Part shown: positions 1-8,873 of the stretch, piece after piece
Layout of the letters: each line of letters starts with the position of its first letter
Numbering within the stretch: the stretch's first letter is position 1
Source of the DNA: WHSW01 sp963851045
Lineage (GTDB): Bacteria; Actinomycetota; Thermoleophilia; Solirubrobacterales; 70-9
Length of the DNA stretch: 64,000 nucleotides
Reading direction: 5' to 3'
Assembly: GCA_963851045.1 (NCBI GenBank)
Contig: CAWKNC010000002.1
Location: 1,488,001 to 1,552,000, forward strand
Notes under the pieces: generated by a model
What the model was told of the DNA's origin: nothing
What the model saw: the letters and a program-made list of their open reading frames with translations, nothing else
The model's database searches: none
Position numbers and translations under genes: made by a program

Positions 1-1171
1 TCGCGCCCTCACCGGGGCCGATCGCCTCAAGCAGATCCTCGTCGGACGGCTCAATTCCCTCAGCGGCCGCGACCGCGGCGAGAACCGCCTCGCGACGCAG
101 AGCGCGCTCGGCGTCCTCCTCGGCGTCGTCGATCAGGTCGTGTCGATCCTTGCCCTGCATCTGCGCGTACGCCGCCGGATCGATCCCGCGCGAAGCGAGC
201 TGACGCTCGATCCGCTCCCACATCTCGTGGGCGCGGGCGTGAACGATGTCGTGTGGAAGCTCAAGCTTCGCGTTGGCCGCAGCGGCGTCGACCGCCGCCT
301 CGCGGAACTCCGCATCGGCCCGGCGCTCGAGCCCCTCGGAAAGACGCTCGCGCAGGTTCTCGCGGAGCTCCTCGAGCGTGTCGAACTCCGAAGCCTCCGA
401 GGCGAAGTCGTCGTTGAGCTCGGGCATGCGCTTCTCGCGAATCTCCTTGACGGTGACCGCGAAAGTGGCCGTCTTGCCCGCCAGCTCCTCGGGGTCGTGA
501 TCATCCGGAAAGGTGACCTCGACCTCACGCTCGTCGCTCGCGCTCGCGCCGGTCAGGGCGACGTCGAACTCAGCGAGTAGGCCCTCGGCACCCAATTCGA
601 TGACAAAGTCGCGCGCCGCCGAGCCCTCGAACGGCTCGCCGTCGATCGTGCCCTCGAAGTCGATGACGATCGCGTCGCCCGCGACCCCTGGCCGCTCCAC
701 GGTCGCGAGGCTTCCAAACGCCTCGCGCAGCCGCTCCACCTCGGCGTCGATCGCCTCCTCTGGCACCTCGACGCTGGCCTTCCCCACCTCCAACCCCTTG
801 TAGTCGCCGAGCTCGGCGGCTGGCCGCACGCCCACCTCGATCGTGAGCGCGAGGTCCTCGCCCTGCGCCGGGAGCTCGCCGACGTCGAGCTTTGGCTCGC
901 CGATCGCAGCCACCCCCGAAGCGATGAGGGCGCTCTCGTACCACTCGGGCAGCGAGTCGCGAAGGGCCTGCTCGACCACCGCCTCGCGGCCAATCCGCTG
1001 GAGCACCAGTTGCGGCGGGACCTTGCCCTTGCGAAAGCCGGGCATCTTCATCTCGTTCGCGAGGCTCTTCGCAGCGCGATCGACGCTGCGATCCACCTCG
1101 GCCGCCTCGATTGCGGCCTCGATCTTCACCCGCGAGTCGGGCAGCTCGGTGACTGTTACCTCTGTCTTCAA
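1..1171 (-). CDS. tig: Trigger factor, ribosome-associated chaperone and peptidyl-prolyl isomerase (3' end outside window)
   Basis: About 390 residues are visible; the C-terminus runs off the left edge. The start is TTG at 1171, read as MKTEVTVTELPDSRVKIEA, which gives the family N-terminus. The ribosome-binding signature appears as PGFRKGKVP near residue 45. An FKBP-type PPIase domain follows around residues 150-240, then the helical C-terminal arms. An AAGGTGG ribosome-binding site precedes the TTG. In the family this protein docks at the ribosome exit tunnel and shields nascent chains. It is divergent from the aldo/keto reductase gene that begins 37 bases away. The identification rests on domain order and the ribosome-binding loop. 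Confidence 0.93.
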   Translation of the reverse strand, partial: MKTEVTVTELPDSRVKIEAAIEAAEVDRSVDRAAKSLANEMKMPGFRKGKVPPQLVLQRIGREAVVEQALRDSLPEWYESALIASGVAAIGEPKLDVGELPAQGEDLALTIEVGVRPAAELGDYKGLEVGKASVEVPEEAIDAEVERLREAFGSLATVERPGVAGDAIVIDFEGTIDGEPFEGSAARDFVIELGAEGLLAEFDVALTGASASDEREVEVTFPDDHDPEELAGKTATFAVTVKEIREKRMPELNDDFASEASEFDTLEELRENLRERLSEGLERRADAEFREAAVDAAAANAKLELPHDIVHARAHEMWERIERQLASRGIDPAAYAQMQGKDRHDLIDDAEEDAERALRREAVLAAVAAAEGIEPSDEDLLEAIGPGEGA

Positions 1172-1208
1172 GGGATCGCCACCTTAGCGGCCAGTACCGT
1201 TTTCGCCG

Positions 1209-2354
1209 ATGGAACCCGGACGGACAGCGATCGGCACCTGGGGAGGCGGGCGCTTCATGCATTTCGGCGAGGCGATCGATGACGACCGGCTCGAGCGATT
1301 GCTGCGCCCCGGCGACGGTATCGACACGGTGATCAGCGCCGACGTGTACGGCGCCGGGGAGGCCGATCGCATGCTCGGCCGGGCGCTCAGCGATGTCGAC
1401 CGAGATTCGATCTCGGTTGTTGGCGCCGTCGGCCACGACTTCGTCAACGGCGAACGCGACGGTCCCCGTGGCTTCCCGCGTTTTACGGATCCTCGCCTTC
1501 GCGCTCCCGGCGAATATGCCGATTACCTGCGCGCCGCAACCGAGGCGAGCCTCGACCGCGTCGGCGTCGATTCGTTTGACCTCTTGCTGCTTCACAACCC
1601 CGACCGAACCGGATTTTCTTCCGAGGAGGTCTGGAAGGGCATGGCGGCCCTCCGCGACGGCGGTCTGACGGCGGCAATCGGCGTCGCACCCGGTCCTGCG
1701 AACGGCTTCACCCTCGACCTGATCACCTGCTTCGAACGCTTTGGCGAGCTGCTCGACTGGGCCATGGTCATCCTCAACCCTCTTGAGCCGTGGCCCGGTG
1801 AGCTGTGTCTGGACGCGGCCGCGGCACACGACGTCAGGGCAATCACCCGTGTCGTCGACTACGGCGGATTGTTCTGGGGAGATGTGCTCCCGGGCCATCG
1901 ATTCGCCGAGGGCGATCACCGGCGATTTCGTCCCGACGGCTGGGTCGAAGCCGGCCACGAACGTCTCGAACGGATGCACCCGTTCGCGGCCGCCGCAGGA
2001 CTAACGACTATCCAGCTTGCGTGTCAGTGGAACCTCGCCCATCCGGCGGTCGAATGCGTCGCGCCAACGCTGATCCAGGAGGCGGGTCCACGGGCGCGTC
2101 CGGTCGAGGAAAAGCGCGACGAACTCGCCCAGTTACCCGAGCAGAGGCTGGGAAGCGAAGAGGTGGCGGCAATCGGCGCGATCGGTGACAACCGTGGCTC
2201 GATGACGCTGAAGGGCGCGAGCCCAGAACACGAGGGACCCGAGCGCCCCGACCGCTGGGCACTCGAGCCGGGGCTGGTCGAGGCCGGACGTCGATTCGGC
2301 GTCGATCCCGACCGCGACCTGCGCCGCAACCAGCCCGCCAGCTCGCCGGCTTGA
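1209..2354 (+). CDS. Aldo/keto reductase family protein
   Basis: This is a 381-residue TIM-barrel oxidoreductase of the aldo/keto reductase type. Visible signatures are the strand-2 region with Asp and Tyr (ADVYGAGEAD, about residues 44-53) and the strand-4 LLLLHNPD containing the usual His. The catalytic Lys normally found after strand 3 is not obvious, because that stretch reads ISVVGAVGHD; activity may therefore be altered. Substrate is unknown. The last bases (TTGA) overlap the start of a small downstream ORF, suggesting co-translation. Divergent from trigger factor. Confidence 0.8.
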   Translation: MEPGRTAIGTWGGGRFMHFGEAIDDDRLERLLRPGDGIDTVISADVYGAGEADRMLGRALSDVDRDSISVVGAVGHDFVNGERDGPRGFPRFTDPRLRAPGEYADYLRAATEASLDRVGVDSFDLLLLHNPDRTGFSSEEVWKGMAALRDGGLTAAIGVAPGPANGFTLDLITCFERFGELLDWAMVILNPLEPWPGELCLDAAAAHDVRAITRVVDYGGLFWGDVLPGHRFAEGDHRRFRPDGWVEAGHERLERMHPFAAAAGLTTIQLACQWNLAHPAVECVAPTLIQEAGPRARPVEEKRDELAQLPEQRLGSEEVAAIGAIGDNRGSMTLKGASPEHEGPERPDRWALEPGLVEAGRRFGVDPDRDLRRNQPASSPA

Positions 2355-2485
2355 GCGCGCCCGAGCGTTTTGCGGCCTGGATCGTCACCGGCCCGGTCGG
2401 TCGAGTCGCTGCCTTCTTCGGTGACCTCGCCGTCTATTGGTGGCGCTGGGCCCGCGGACGCGAGGCGGACCGGCGCGAGCGCTGA
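2351..2485 (+). CDS. Small (44 aa) protein with amphipathic/hydrophobic centre, unknown function
   Basis: The TTG start overlaps the aldo/keto reductase stop by four bases. The product begins MSAPERFAAWIVTGPVGRVA, continues with a hydrophobic and Trp-rich stretch (FFGDLAVYWWRWARG) and ends in a basic tail. The TGPxGR / WWRWARGR pattern resembles tiny membrane-associated proteins I associate with related actinobacteria, but that is from memory. Codon use matches its neighbours. Function unknown; it could be a small membrane protein translated with the reductase. Confidence 0.5.
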   Translation: MSAPERFAAWIVTGPVGRVAAFFGDLAVYWWRWARGREADRRER

Positions 2486-2509
2486 ACCGTCGACCTAGAC
2501 TCACCCGCG

Positions 2510-4084
2510 ATGAGGGGTGGGATCCGCAGGTCGTGGCTGGCGTCGCTTGGAGGAACACTCGTTGTCCTCGCGATTGCCGCCCCCGGGGCGGCACTCGCGG
2601 CAGAGCAGTGCAAGGAGCCGGGTGACGGCGACTGGACCGACGTGACGCCGGCGGCGGCCGGCATGGACAGCGCCAAGCTCGAGGCCGCCATCGACTATGC
2701 GACCGCCAACAACGCCGAGGCGGTGCGGATCATTCGCTACGGCTGCCGTGTCGCCTCCGACCGCCTGCAACCGGCCAACGACGGGGTTCGATTTCAGAGC
2801 TGGTCGTTGGCGAAGTCGATCACCGCGATGGTCTTCGGACGCGCGATGACCCAGCGCCTCGTCGGCCCCGACGACCCGCTCGGCGCACTGATCCCGCCCG
2901 CGGATGCCGCACACGGGGCGATCACGATGCGCGACCTCCTGACGATGACCAGCGGTCTCTTCTGGAACGGCCTTCGCGACTACAACATCACGATGCCCGA
3001 TCGGATCTCCGAGGCGCTCACAGTCCCCGTCGACAAGAAGCCCGGGACCTACTGGGAGTACTCGCAGAGCGGGCCAGCGCTGGTGGTCGAGGCAACCGAG
3101 AACGCGGTGGGCATCGACTTCCAGGCCTACGCCCAGCGCGAGCTCATGGGCCCGCTCGGCATCGAGGACGGCTCGTGGAGCTGGGAACGTGACCAGGCCG
3201 GACACACCCAGGGCTTCTTCGGCCTGCACATGACCCCTGACGACTACGCGCGTTTCGGCGAGCTGCTGCGCCTGAACGGTGTCTGGCGCGGTAAGAGGCT
3301 GCTGTCAAAGCGCGTCGTCGAAGAGGCGATCACGCCGATCCCCCAGAGCGGCTGTTACGGCTGGCTGATCTGGGTCAACGCGTCGAAGCCGTGCGTCAGT
3401 CCGCGCATCGTCGACCGTCCCGTTGACGACAGTCGCATGTTCCCCACGCTTCCGGCGGACCTCTACCAATTCGCCGGGCTCTTCGGCCAGCTCGTCACCG
3501 TGTTTCCGAGCGAGGGCCTGATCGTCGCCCGCTTCGGACAGGACAATGGTGGCGCGATCGGCCTCCCGCCCTGGGAAGAGGAGTTCTACGGCCGCGTGCT
3601 CGCCGCGATCACCGACAAGCCGGTCGACACGCCGAAGCCCGATCCCGCTGCCTCCCACGTCTCTCGCGAGGACGTCGACCGTGGTTTTTTTGACGCCGCC
3701 CAGAACCCCGACGAATACCAGGGCGGCGAGTTCCCGGGGCCGCTGCCGCCGAAGGGGCCGCCACGAGCCCGCGCGGCGCTGATCGAGATCGGCGCGGCGC
3801 GCCCTAGTGCCAACGGCGCCGTGAAGGTCCGCCTGTTCTGTCCGCGGGAGTGGCCTTCCGGCCTGAGGCGCGGCTGCAAGGGCCGAGCGCAGCTGAAGGG
3901 TGCCGACCCGCTGACCTACCACGTACGCCGCGGCCGGGCGTCGAAGCTGCGCTTTCAGCTCCATGCCTCATACCTGCGCCGGCTCGAGGACAAGGGCCAC
4001 CTGGATTCGCGTGTCCGCGTGCGAAACACTGACCGCGCTCAGGGCGCGCTCGCCGTGCAGACCTTCGTGCTGCGCGCCCGCTGA
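2510..4084 (+). CDS. Secreted serine hydrolase of the beta-lactamase/esterase (class C-like) family
   Basis: The 524-residue precursor has a Sec signal peptide (about residues 1-31, ending AALAAEQC). The nucleophile motif is S99-L-A-K102 (WSLAKS). The second motif reads Y184-S-Q rather than the usual Y-x-N. The segment LLTMTSGL is typical of the beta-lactamase-like esterase/DD-peptidase superfamily. A C-terminal module of about 100 residues (from roughly 420) is Arg-rich with two Cys (LFCPREW...RGCKGRAQL) and resembles tails on other secreted proteins in this window. It probably hydrolyses an ester or amide outside the membrane; substrate unknown. Confidence 0.82.
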   Translation: MRGGIRRSWLASLGGTLVVLAIAAPGAALAAEQCKEPGDGDWTDVTPAAAGMDSAKLEAAIDYATANNAEAVRIIRYGCRVASDRLQPANDGVRFQSWSLAKSITAMVFGRAMTQRLVGPDDPLGALIPPADAAHGAITMRDLLTMTSGLFWNGLRDYNITMPDRISEALTVPVDKKPGTYWEYSQSGPALVVEATENAVGIDFQAYAQRELMGPLGIEDGSWSWERDQAGHTQGFFGLHMTPDDYARFGELLRLNGVWRGKRLLSKRVVEEAITPIPQSGCYGWLIWVNASKPCVSPRIVDRPVDDSRMFPTLPADLYQFAGLFGQLVTVFPSEGLIVARFGQDNGGAIGLPPWEEEFYGRVLAAITDKPVDTPKPDPAASHVSREDVDRGFFDAAQNPDEYQGGEFPGPLPPKGPPRARAALIEIGAARPSANGAVKVRLFCPREWPSGLRRGCKGRAQLKGADPLTYHVRRGRASKLRFQLHASYLRRLEDKGHLDSRVRVRNTDRAQGALAVQTFVLRAR

Positions 4085-4087
4085 GCG

Positions 4088-5584
4088 TCAGTCGCTCTCA
4101 GCAGCGCCGATGATCGAGCGGTCGATCAACCACTCCACCGGGGCCCGATCGTCGGTGAAGACCGTCCCGCCCGGCAGGATCGGTTCCAATCGGGCCGCAT
4201 CGATCACCGCGAGCTTGCGTAGATCGCCCGTCATGTGTGCCCGCGACGCGGCATCGAGGCGGGCGGGCTGAAGCGGAGTGGTCGCGCCGATCACCAGCGT
4301 GTTCGTCTGCTCGGCGGGATCGCGCAGGACGCTCGGCAAGACCGCCGCCATTGTGCGGGCGAGGCTGCGCTCGAACTCCTCATCGCCCTCCGGATGGCCC
4401 ACGTTGACGACGACGACGCCGTCGGGACTCAGCCGCTCGGCGATCAGCTCAAAGAACTCCTTGGTTGTCAGGTAGAACGGGATATAGGGCTGGCGGTAGG
4501 CGTCGACGACGATCAGGTCGTACTCGCCGTCAGCGCGCCGAAGCCAGGGTCGCGCGTCGTCGTCATGGATCGTCAGCCGCGGGTTCGACCCCATGTCGAA
4601 GTAGCGGTAGCCGACGTCGCTCAGCTCAGAGTCGATCTCCACGCCGTCCACTTCCGTGTCGGGCCAGAAGCGCCCGTACTGGCGCGCGATCGTGCCCGCT
4701 GCGTTGCCGAGGATCGCGATCCGCCGCGGCGGCTCCGAGCGGGCGGCAAACGGCAAGACCAAAAAGCTGTCCCAATAGTCAGCGGTCAGATAGCCGCGGG
4801 CGGGCAGGATCGAGTGCACCGCCTGACCCTCGTTGAGCTCGAGGATCCGGTCGCCGTCGTCCTGGCGGATCACGCGGATGTACTGCTCCTCGGATTCATC
4901 CTCGAACAGGATCCGGCCGCCGTCCGTTGCCTTGACCGTGCCGACAGGCAAGGCGATGGCTCCGGCAAGGGCAATCGGCGCGATCGCGAACCGCCACCCG
5001 AGCCCCGCTGAGGCGACCACGGCAAGCGCCAATGCGAAGACCAGGAATGTCCGCTGGGTCCCGGCGAAGGGAATCAGCACGAGTGCGGCAAGCATCGTTC
5101 CGGTCAGCGAGCCCACCGTCGAGATCGCGTACAGGCGACCGGCGACCGTCCCGGCGTGCTCGATGTCGTCGACGGCCAAGCGCATCGCCCACGGGGCGCA
5201 CGTCCCGAGCATCACGACGGGGATGGCGATCAAAAACAGCACAGCCAGCAGCGAGCCGATGAAGGCGCCGGCGGCAATCTCGTCCAGCGCGTCAACCGAG
5301 ATGTCGAAAAACGGACGCGCAATCAGCGGCACGATCGCCAGCAGCACGGCGGCGGCGAGGATGACGAGGCAGAGGCTGCGGACCTCAGGCCGGCGGTCGG
5401 CAATGCGGCCGCCGATGAAGTAGCCGATCGACAGCGCGACCAGAACGACCCCGATCGTGTTGGCCCAGATGATCGTCGAGGCGCCGAAAAACGGTGCCAT
5501 CAGCCGCGCGGCGGCAATCTCGCTCCCGAGGCTGGCCGCACCGACCACGAAGACGAGGACGTAGAGGTAGGGCTTTGAGGTCAT
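4088..5584 (-). CDS. Membrane-anchored fused spermidine-synthase-like protein
   Basis: The 498-residue protein has about seven N-terminal transmembrane segments (residues 1-215, starting YLYVLVFVVGAASLGSEIAA). A soluble Rossmann domain of the spermine/spermidine synthase type follows, with motif-I-like RRIAILGNAAGTIARQYG, the acidic VDGVEIDSE, and YDLIVVDAYRQPYIPFYLTT. Family members with this architecture are usually annotated as fused MFS/spermidine synthase; the true substrate is generally unknown. Its ATG overlaps the stop of the upstream ctaG-like gene by four bases, so the two are probably co-transcribed. Confidence 0.87.
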   Translation of the reverse strand: MTSKPYLYVLVFVVGAASLGSEIAAARLMAPFFGASTIIWANTIGVVLVALSIGYFIGGRIADRRPEVRSLCLVILAAAVLLAIVPLIARPFFDISVDALDEIAAGAFIGSLLAVLFLIAIPVVMLGTCAPWAMRLAVDDIEHAGTVAGRLYAISTVGSLTGTMLAALVLIPFAGTQRTFLVFALALAVVASAGLGWRFAIAPIALAGAIALPVGTVKATDGGRILFEDESEEQYIRVIRQDDGDRILELNEGQAVHSILPARGYLTADYWDSFLVLPFAARSEPPRRIAILGNAAGTIARQYGRFWPDTEVDGVEIDSELSDVGYRYFDMGSNPRLTIHDDDARPWLRRADGEYDLIVVDAYRQPYIPFYLTTKEFFELIAERLSPDGVVVVNVGHPEGDEEFERSLARTMAAVLPSVLRDPAEQTNTLVIGATTPLQPARLDAASRAHMTGDLRKLAVIDAARLEPILPGGTVFTDDRAPVEWLIDRSIIGAAESD

Positions 5585-6453
5585 GCGCCGTCCGACTGGA
5601 TCCGCTCGCGCAGGCGATCACCCTGGCCCGCGGCAACAGCGCGCGCGGCCCTGGCCGGGTCGAGCTCGAAACCGTGTGATTCCGCCAGTTCGATCAGCTC
5701 CTGTTTCTCGGCACTTCGGTTGGCGGCGCGCAAGAACAACCAGGTGAACAGCGCGAGGGTGACCGTGCCCGTCCAGATCATCATGACGTTGCCCGCCGCC
5801 CCCTGGTCGGCCAGCGGGCTGATGTTTCGCTCCGCGGCGCCCGTTGCATACCCGCTGTAGAGCACGGTTCCCGACCAGATCATGTAGTTGGCGAGACCCG
5901 CCTCCAAGAACCGCACGATGATGATGTAGCCGAGCTTTGCGGCGTCGTTGAACCACGTCGGCTTGGGCAGCGGCCCGACCAGCGGCAGCCACATAGCCAG
6001 TCCGAACGTGAAGAACCCAGCGTGCTGGGCGAAGTGCAGCAGCGGACTCGTGATGACGCCGTTGTAGAGCGCCGAGAGGTGCCACAGGTACAGATTGATA
6101 GCCCAGATCGGCAGCGCCACGAGAGGATGGCCGAGGACCCGCAGCCACGAAAAGGGGCGTCGCGAGAGCAGCGGCTGCAGCAGAGGACCGGTCAGCCCGA
6201 GCGCGACGAACAGGCCGCCGAGATCACCGATCAGCAGATGCTGGACCATGTGCGCGACAACGAGCTCCTCGGCGATCGTGCCAAGTGGCGGCAGGTCCGC
6301 AACGAGCAGGATCAGCATGCCCAGGGCGAACGACAACTGGCGCCAGATAGACACCGGCTTGCCCCGCGAGGCCAATGTCGCAGCCCGCTTGACGTAAGCC
6401 AAGGAGACGGCGATCAGCAGCAGCGGGGCGGCTACATCGACGATCGCGCCCAC
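5581..6453 (-). CDS. ctaG: Cytochrome c oxidase assembly protein CtaG (caa3 type)
   Basis: This 290-residue polytopic membrane protein has about seven hydrophobic helices. It carries the CtaG signature HMVQHLLIGDL (residues 87-97) with conserved His, and a second His pair in NLYLWHLSALYNG and HFAQHAGFF. In Bacillus-type systems CtaG is needed for copper centre assembly of aa3/caa3 oxidase. It overlaps the downstream spermidine-synthase-like gene. It is relevant to the window because a genuine copper-containing oxidase must exist elsewhere in this genome if CtaG is functional, whereas the oxidase-like genes at 58.5-61.3 kb lack copper ligands. Confidence 0.88.
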   Translation of the reverse strand: MGAIVDVAAPLLLIAVSLAYVKRAATLASRGKPVSIWRQLSFALGMLILLVADLPPLGTIAEELVVAHMVQHLLIGDLGGLFVALGLTGPLLQPLLSRRPFSWLRVLGHPLVALPIWAINLYLWHLSALYNGVITSPLLHFAQHAGFFTFGLAMWLPLVGPLPKPTWFNDAAKLGYIIIVRFLEAGLANYMIWSGTVLYSGYATGAAERNISPLADQGAAGNVMMIWTGTVTLALFTWLFLRAANRSAEKQELIELAESHGFELDPARAARAVAAGQGDRLRERIQSDGA

Positions 6454-6500
6454 ACCGAAAAGCTACCGAGGGCCATCAACGACCCGGCCCGGCGGGAGTG

Positions 6501-7472
6501 CTACAGCCAGCGGATCCTGCGGAAGAACACGAGCAGGCCGACGATGGCCCCGACCATCAGGCCGAGCGCGAGCCCGTAGCCCCAGCTCGCGTCGAGCTCG
6601 GGCATGTGGGCGAAGTTCATGCCCCAGATCGAAGCGAGGAACGTCGGCACCGCGATGATCGCCGCCACCGCTGAGATCTGGCGGATGACGTGGTTCTGGC
6701 TGACGCTCAGCAGGGCCAGGTTCGCCTCGAGAATCGACGTCAGGAGCTCTCGCTGAGCGCTGACCTGCTCGTCAACGCGCCGGGCGTGGTCGGCGACATC
6801 GCGGAAGTAGCGGCGCAGCTGATCGTCCATGTCCGGGAAGGCACCTCGCTCCAGCGACTCGAGCGGCACCAGCAGCGGTGCGGTCGCGTTGTGGAACTCG
6901 ATCACCTCGCGTTTGAGGAAGTAGATCCGCTGGGTTGAGTCGGTGCCGGCCTCAAAGATCTCGGTCTCGACCTCGGTGATGTCGTTGTCGATGCCGGCGA
7001 CGACCGGCTGGTAGTCGTCGACGACCTTGTCGAGAATCGCCCAGACGGCAGCGGCCGGACCAGCCTCGAGCAGCTCGGGATGCGCCTCGAGATGCTTGCG
7101 CACGCCCTTCAGCTCGCTCGCCGCACCATGGCGTACGGCGATGACGTAGCTCCGCGAGAGGAACAGCATGATCTCGCCGAACTCCACCTCCTCCTCGGCG
7201 TCGTCGTAGCGCGCCGGGCGCAGGACGACGAAGTAGGAGTCCTCGTAGTCCTCGAGCTTGGGGCGCTGGTGTGCCCGGTATGCGTCTTCGAGCGCAAGCT
7301 CATGCAGGTCGAAGCGCGCACCGACATCGCGCAGCTCCTCGACGGTCGGCTCGAACATGCCGAGCCAGACGAAGTCTCCATCGCCGACGACGCACTTTTC
7401 GGCGACATCGAGCGGCAGGCTGCCCTCGTGCTGGCGAACTCCGTCGCGGTAATGGGCGCAGTCGACGATCAC
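6501..7472 (-). CDS. corA: CorA family magnesium/divalent cation channel
   Basis: The 323-residue protein has a large soluble N-terminal domain and two C-terminal transmembrane helices. The diagnostic pore motif Gly-Met-Asn lies at about residue 284 (FLASIWGMNFAHMPE), ending the first helix, and the basic tail is RRIRWL. The family forms a homopentameric Mg2+/Co2+ channel in the inner membrane. Length matches the family. No riboswitch or leader is apparent upstream; the next gene on the same strand ends 63 bases further out. Confidence 0.94.
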   Translation of the reverse strand: MIVDCAHYRDGVRQHEGSLPLDVAEKCVVGDGDFVWLGMFEPTVEELRDVGARFDLHELALEDAYRAHQRPKLEDYEDSYFVVLRPARYDDAEEEVEFGEIMLFLSRSYVIAVRHGAASELKGVRKHLEAHPELLEAGPAAAVWAILDKVVDDYQPVVAGIDNDITEVETEIFEAGTDSTQRIYFLKREVIEFHNATAPLLVPLESLERGAFPDMDDQLRRYFRDVADHARRVDEQVSAQRELLTSILEANLALLSVSQNHVIRQISAVAAIIAVPTFLASIWGMNFAHMPELDASWGYGLALGLMVGAIVGLLVFFRRIRWL

Positions 7473-7535
7473 GGTCGTCAGTTCCGCCCGCGCCGCCGCC
7501 CTCCTGCCGCTGCCAGCGGCGTCCCAGCGGGGGTC

Positions 7536-8117
7536 CTAAGACGCGCGGCGTGCTCGTGCGTCTTCGAGCCGGTGCAGCTCGGTGCGCAAATCCGCTGCGA
7601 GCGCCAGGTCTGGAACCACCCGCTCGATCATCTCGAGGTCGTTGCGCCACGCGGCAATGCGCAGGTCGAGGGTCGGTGCCTTGTGCAGATCGATCGCCAC
7701 CTCACCCCTGAGCGCGTAGACGCGTCGAAGCTCGCGAAGGTTCGAGAGCTTGTCGGCCGTGTAGATCGCCACCGCACGCGCACCAGCGGCCCCGACCTGT
7801 GCGCGAAGTGCGTTCTTTCGCTCGACCCAATCGTCGATCCGTTCGTCCTCGGTCAGTGCCGCAACCACGTTTGCGACCTCGGGACCGAATCGTTCGCGAA
7901 CCTCGGCCACGGTGAGCTCGGAGTCCTCGACGCCGTCGTGAAGCAACGCCGCGGCGAGGGTCACGTCATCGGCATCCGCGAGAAGCTCGGACACCTCGAC
8001 TGGATGGGCTACGTAGGGCTCGCCATCGGTTCGTCGCTGGCCTTGATGAACCAGGGCGGCGAGGTCGTAAGCGCGGCGTACGGCGTCCGACTCGCGAGCT
8101 GCGACCCGATGAGCGAT
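7536..8117 (-). CDS. HD-domain hydrolase, MESH1/RelA-SpoT N-terminal type; start codon unresolved
   Basis: The reading frame gives a compact HD-superfamily protein. From the N-terminus it has AYDLAALVHQGQRR, YVAHPVEV with the first metal His, and LLHDGVED (the HD motif). NLRELRRV follows in the RelA/SpoT-type order, and the C-terminal part is helical. Family members hydrolyse (p)ppGpp or related nucleotides. The frame runs open to at least 8120, but no ATG, GTG or TTG occurs before GTG at 7994, which would delete the first metal-binding His. An ATC at 8115-8117 marks the plausible N-terminus (SLIAHRVAARES just inside). Either an uncommon start is used or an indel hides the real one. Confidence 0.7.
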   Translation of the reverse strand: MAHRVAARESDAVRRAYDLAALVHQGQRRTDGEPYVAHPVEVSELLADADDVTLAAALLHDGVEDSELTVAEVRERFGPEVANVVAALTEDERIDDWVERKNALRAQVGAAGARAVAIYTADKLSNLRELRRVYALRGEVAIDLHKAPTLDLRIAAWRNDLEMIERVVPDLALAADLRTELHRLEDARARRAS

Positions 8118-8142
8118 TAGCGATACCGCCCGGGCTTTGCGC

Positions 8143-8793
8143 TCAGTTCGCGGGCGGAGGCGCGGCCGGCGGCGGTGGCGCCGGCGGCGTAGCCTCGGAT
8201 CCAGCGGCGGGTGCGGCCGGGGCGGCTGGCGCCTGGTCGCTGAATGAGAACGTCACCGGCTCGCGGTCGCCCGGATCCTCGATCTCGAAGAACTCGCGCG
8301 CGGTGAAGCCACCCGAATTGGCGACAATCGAGTTCGGGAAGATCTGGATCTTCGTGTTGTAGGCCTGAACGTTGGAGTTGTAGATCCGACGTGACGCCTG
8401 AATCTCGTCCTCCAGCTCGGAGAGGTTGCGCGAGAGCTGCTGGAAGTTCTCGGTTGCGCGGAGCTCGGGGTACTGCTCAGCCACCACACGGAGACCGCCG
8501 AGCGCCTGGGTGAGCATGCCCTCGGCCTGGCTTGCCTGTGCGGGGCCGCTGGCCTGCATCGCGGCAGCGCGCGCCTGGGTCACCTTCTCGAAGGTCTCGC
8601 GCTCGTGCGTCGCGTAGCCCTTGACGGTCTCGACGAGGTTCGGGACGAGGTCATGGCGCCGCTTCAGCTGGACATCGATTCCCGACCAGGCCTCGTCCAC
8701 GCGGTTGCGTGATCCGATGATGCCGTTGCGGATCAGGATGAAGATCAGCCCGAGCAGCAACAGGACGCCGATGACGATGAGCGCTACGACCAT
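8143..8793 (-). CDS. lemA: LemA family membrane protein
   Basis: The 216-residue protein has one N-terminal transmembrane helix (VVALIVIGVLLLLGLIFIL) followed by the LemA helical domain: RNRVDEAWSGIDVQLKRRHD, LVPNLVETVKGYATHE and YNSNVQAYNTKIQIFPNS. The C-terminal 35 residues are Pro/Ala-rich. LemA proteins are extracytoplasmic-facing helical bundles of poorly defined function. The core is canonical and complete. The HD-hydrolase gene follows on the same strand with little or no gap. Confidence 0.93.
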   Translation of the reverse strand: MVVALIVIGVLLLLGLIFILIRNGIIGSRNRVDEAWSGIDVQLKRRHDLVPNLVETVKGYATHERETFEKVTQARAAAMQASGPAQASQAEGMLTQALGGLRVVAEQYPELRATENFQQLSRNLSELEDEIQASRRIYNSNVQAYNTKIQIFPNSIVANSGGFTAREFFEIEDPGDREPVTFSFSDQAPAAPAAPAAGSEATPPAPPPPAAPPPAN

Positions 8794-8873
8794 TCGATGC
8801 GACCTCTCCTTCGAAAGTATTCAGCGGCGGGAGTATCCCTGACCGGGCGCCTCGGCGGCGGTGCGGCTCCGAT

